Source of the DNA: Hymenobacter aerilatus
Lineage (GTDB): Bacteria > Bacteroidota > Bacteroidia > Cytophagales > Hymenobacteraceae
Length of the DNA stretch: 64,000 nucleotides
Assembly (NCBI RefSeq): GCF_022921095.1
Contig: NZ_CP095053.1
Location: forward strand, 2,832,501-2,896,500
Direction of reading: 5' to 3'
Shown: piece after piece, positions 62,668 through 64,000 of the stretch
Layout of the letters: each line of letters begins with the position of its first letter
Position numbering within the stretch: the stretch's first letter is position 1
Made by a program: the position numbers and the translations under genes
Notes under the pieces: model-generated
The model's database searches: none
What the model saw: only the letters and a program-made list of their open reading frames with translations
What the model was told of the DNA's origin: nothing

Positions 62668-63348
62668 TTATTCTTCCTTCATAATATAGCCCATACCTAC
62701 CAGGGTGTGGATGAGCTTGGGGGTGAAGTCGCGGTCGATTTTCTTGCGCAGGAAGTTGATATACACATCAATGACGTTGGAGCCGGTGTCGAAGCTGGTT
62801 TCCCATACCTGCTCCAAAATATCTACCCGCGACACCACCCTACCCTTGTTGCGCAGCAAAAACTCCAGAAGGGCAAACTCGCGGGCAGTGAGCTGAATCG
62901 ATTGTCCGGCCCGCTGCACCAGCTTGGTCACGGGGTCGAGGGTGAGGTCAGCGAGGTGCAGCACCACGCCAACTGCGCCGGGGGCTTCCTGGTAGCGCCG
63001 CGTGAGGGCCCGAATGCGGGCCAGCAGCTCCTGAAAGGCAAAAGGCTTCACCAGATAGTCATCGGCGCCGGCATCGAGGCCACGGATTTTATCGTCAGTT
63101 TCGCCCAGGGCCGTCAGCATCAGAATAGGCACCGAGGAGTGGCTTTCGCGAATGCGGCGGCACACTTCTATCCCGCTCAGGCCGGGCAACAGGTTGTCCA
63201 GAATCACCAGATCATAGCCATTCACCAGCGCCAGGCGCAGGCCCAGCAGGCCATCGGAGGCAATATCAACGGCGTGTGTTTGCTCGGTGAGGCCTTTATG
63301 CAGGAAGGCCGCTACTTTGGGTTCATCTTCTACCAGCAATATTTTCAT
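62668..63348 (-). CDS. OmpR-family response regulator
   Basis: This is a 226-residue transcription regulator. I chose the ATG at 63348 (MKILLVEDEPK); a few upstream codons are also open. The receiver domain has the acidic pair near residue 7-9, the phospho-acceptor D51 (LVILDNLLPG) and the switch Lys in LVKPFAFQ. The winged-helix DNA-binding domain (about 130-225) includes LTAREFALLEFLLRN, VSRVDILEQVWE and the SNVIDVYINFLRKKI recognition region. It should act with the kinase below. It is divergent from the BLUF gene across only 73 bp, so it could also control that gene. Confidence 0.94.
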   Translation of the reverse strand: MKILLVEDEPKVAAFLHKGLTEQTHAVDIASDGLLGLRLALVNGYDLVILDNLLPGLSGIEVCRRIRESHSSVPILMLTALGETDDKIRGLDAGADDYLVKPFAFQELLARIRALTRRYQEAPGAVGVVLHLADLTLDPVTKLVQRAGQSIQLTAREFALLEFLLRNKGRVVSRVDILEQVWETSFDTGSNVIDVYINFLRKKIDRDFTPKLIHTLVGMGYIMKEE

Positions 63349-63392
63349 AAGCAATGATACGCAGCCAAAACCGGATGAGAAATCTATTTTTC

Positions 63393-63400
63393 TACCTTTG
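63393..63400 (+). promoter_or_regulatory. Candidate -7 box for the BLUF gene
   Basis: TACCTTTG fits TAnnTTTG and lies 21 bp before the BLUF ATG, giving a very short leader. No TTTG is found at -33; a T-rich tract is there instead. Confidence 0.4.
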
Positions 63401-63421
63401 GCTTGATCCTACCCTCCGTTC

Positions 63422-63850
63422 ATGCACCATTTGATCTACATGAGTACAGCCGTGCAGCCGCTAAGCGATGCAGAGCTAAGCACGCTGTTAAGCCAGTCCC
63501 GTCGTCGCAATCAACTGGGCAATATCACGGGGGCACTGGTGTACGGCGACGGACGCTTCATGCAGATTATAGAAGGCGATAAAGCAGCGTTGGATGAGCT
63601 CTACGCCCGCTTGCTAACCGATGAGCGCCACATAGGCCTAGTGAAACTGGCCGATAAAGAGGTAGCCGAGCGCAGCTTTGCCGACTGGTCGATGGCTTTC
63701 CGGCCCTTATCTGACGAAGAGTTTCTGAGCCTAGAAGGCTACGTTCAACCCACCCGCTTGAATTTGCAGCCGCTCAATATGAGCGCCGCCGATGCCCTGC
63801 TGCTGCAAATGATGCGTAGCTTTATTATGCATCCTCCGGCCGCCGGGTAG
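63422..63850 (+). CDS. BLUF-domain blue-light photoreceptor
   Basis: This is a 142-residue single-domain FAD-binding photoreceptor. The light-switch residues are visible. Y6 is in HHLIYMS, N30 in RRRNQLGNITG and Q48 in RFMQIIEG. The conserved Trp89 and Met91 lie in FADWSMAF. A C-terminal extension of about 45 residues may mediate dimerisation or partner binding. There is no attached output domain, so it must act on another protein. It is divergent from the OmpR-type regulator with a 73-bp gap. Confidence 0.92.
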   Translation: MHHLIYMSTAVQPLSDAELSTLLSQSRRRNQLGNITGALVYGDGRFMQIIEGDKAALDELYARLLTDERHIGLVKLADKEVAERSFADWSMAFRPLSDEEFLSLEGYVQPTRLNLQPLNMSAADALLLQMMRSFIMHPPAAG

Positions 63851-63854
63851 CCCC

Positions 63855-64000
63855 TACCCCTCCGTGCCGCGCAGGCGCCGTGCCAGAACACCAAGCGCGG
63901 CGCGGGCGCGCGATTTCACAGTACCCAGCGGCTCGCCCAGTGCCTCGGCAGCCTCCTGCTGCGTGTAGCCCTGGAAATACAGCATATCCAACAGCTGCTG
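63855..64000 (-). CDS. ECF sigma factor, C-terminal fragment cut by window edge
   Basis: The last 48 codons, ending at a TAG at 63855-63857, encode sigma region 4. DMLYFQGYTQQEAAEALGEPLGTVKSRARAAL is the helix-turn-helix for the -35 element, with the VKSR motif. This is the SigK/SigJ-like ECF type with a normal HTH. The rest is outside the window. It is convergent with the BLUF gene, 4 bp apart. Confidence 0.88.

Overview
The window looks like a chromosomal segment of a Hymenobacter-like member of the Bacteroidota. The evidence is two SusC/SusD pairs, a type IX secretion sorting domain, a PafA-type alkaline phosphatase, GC-rich coding DNA with AT-rich intergenic islands, and candidate -7 boxes of the Bacteroidota type (TAnnTTTG). 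No tRNA, rRNA, CRISPR array, transposase or phage gene was recognised.

Region 1 (1-11.4 kb) reads as a phosphoester acquisition locus: a PafA-like phosphatase, an ECF sigma factor divergent from a SusC/SusD pair, and then a GDPD-like phosphodiesterase, a PhoA-type alkaline phosphatase and a PI-PLC-like lipoprotein. Together they could bind, import and dephosphorylate phosphodiesters or phospholipid head groups; the substrate is inferred. A small hypothetical gene and a DegP/HtrA-like protease follow.

Region 2 (13.9-33.5 kb) is an exopolysaccharide cluster of the Wzx/Wzy type. It has a priming glycosyl-phosphate transferase and a WecG/TagA-type transferase on the plus strand. On the minus strand are wza-, wzc-, wzx- and wzy-like genes with five further glycosyltransferases. 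At the junction lie two beta-helix genes sharing a ~1.03 kb, almost identical DNA segment. One encodes a multidomain T9SS-secreted protein, the other a short lipoprotein.

Region 3 (34-46 kb) holds a flavin amine oxidase, two related small STAS-like proteins, a RecE-like PD-(D/E)XK nuclease, lysA, a second SusC/SusD pair, an ArnT-like transferase and an SDR/DUF2867 protein.

Region 4 (47-58 kb) holds an Lgt-like membrane protein fused to a beta-rich tail, an MscS channel, an sce7726-type nuclease-like protein, topoisomerase III, a translationally coupled pair (GRDP-like protein plus a Cys/Gly-tailed protein), and an mhqD/mhqO-like hydrolase-dioxygenase pair.

Region 5 (58-64 kb) holds a SPW-repeat membrane protein, an (S)-ureidoglycine aminohydrolase, a quinone-reductase-like enzyme, a two-component system divergent from a BLUF photoreceptor, and the end of an ECF sigma factor.

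Large palindromic dispersed repeats of at least two families sit between genes (6.29-6.41, 8.02, 38.43, 50.54 and 62.52 kb).
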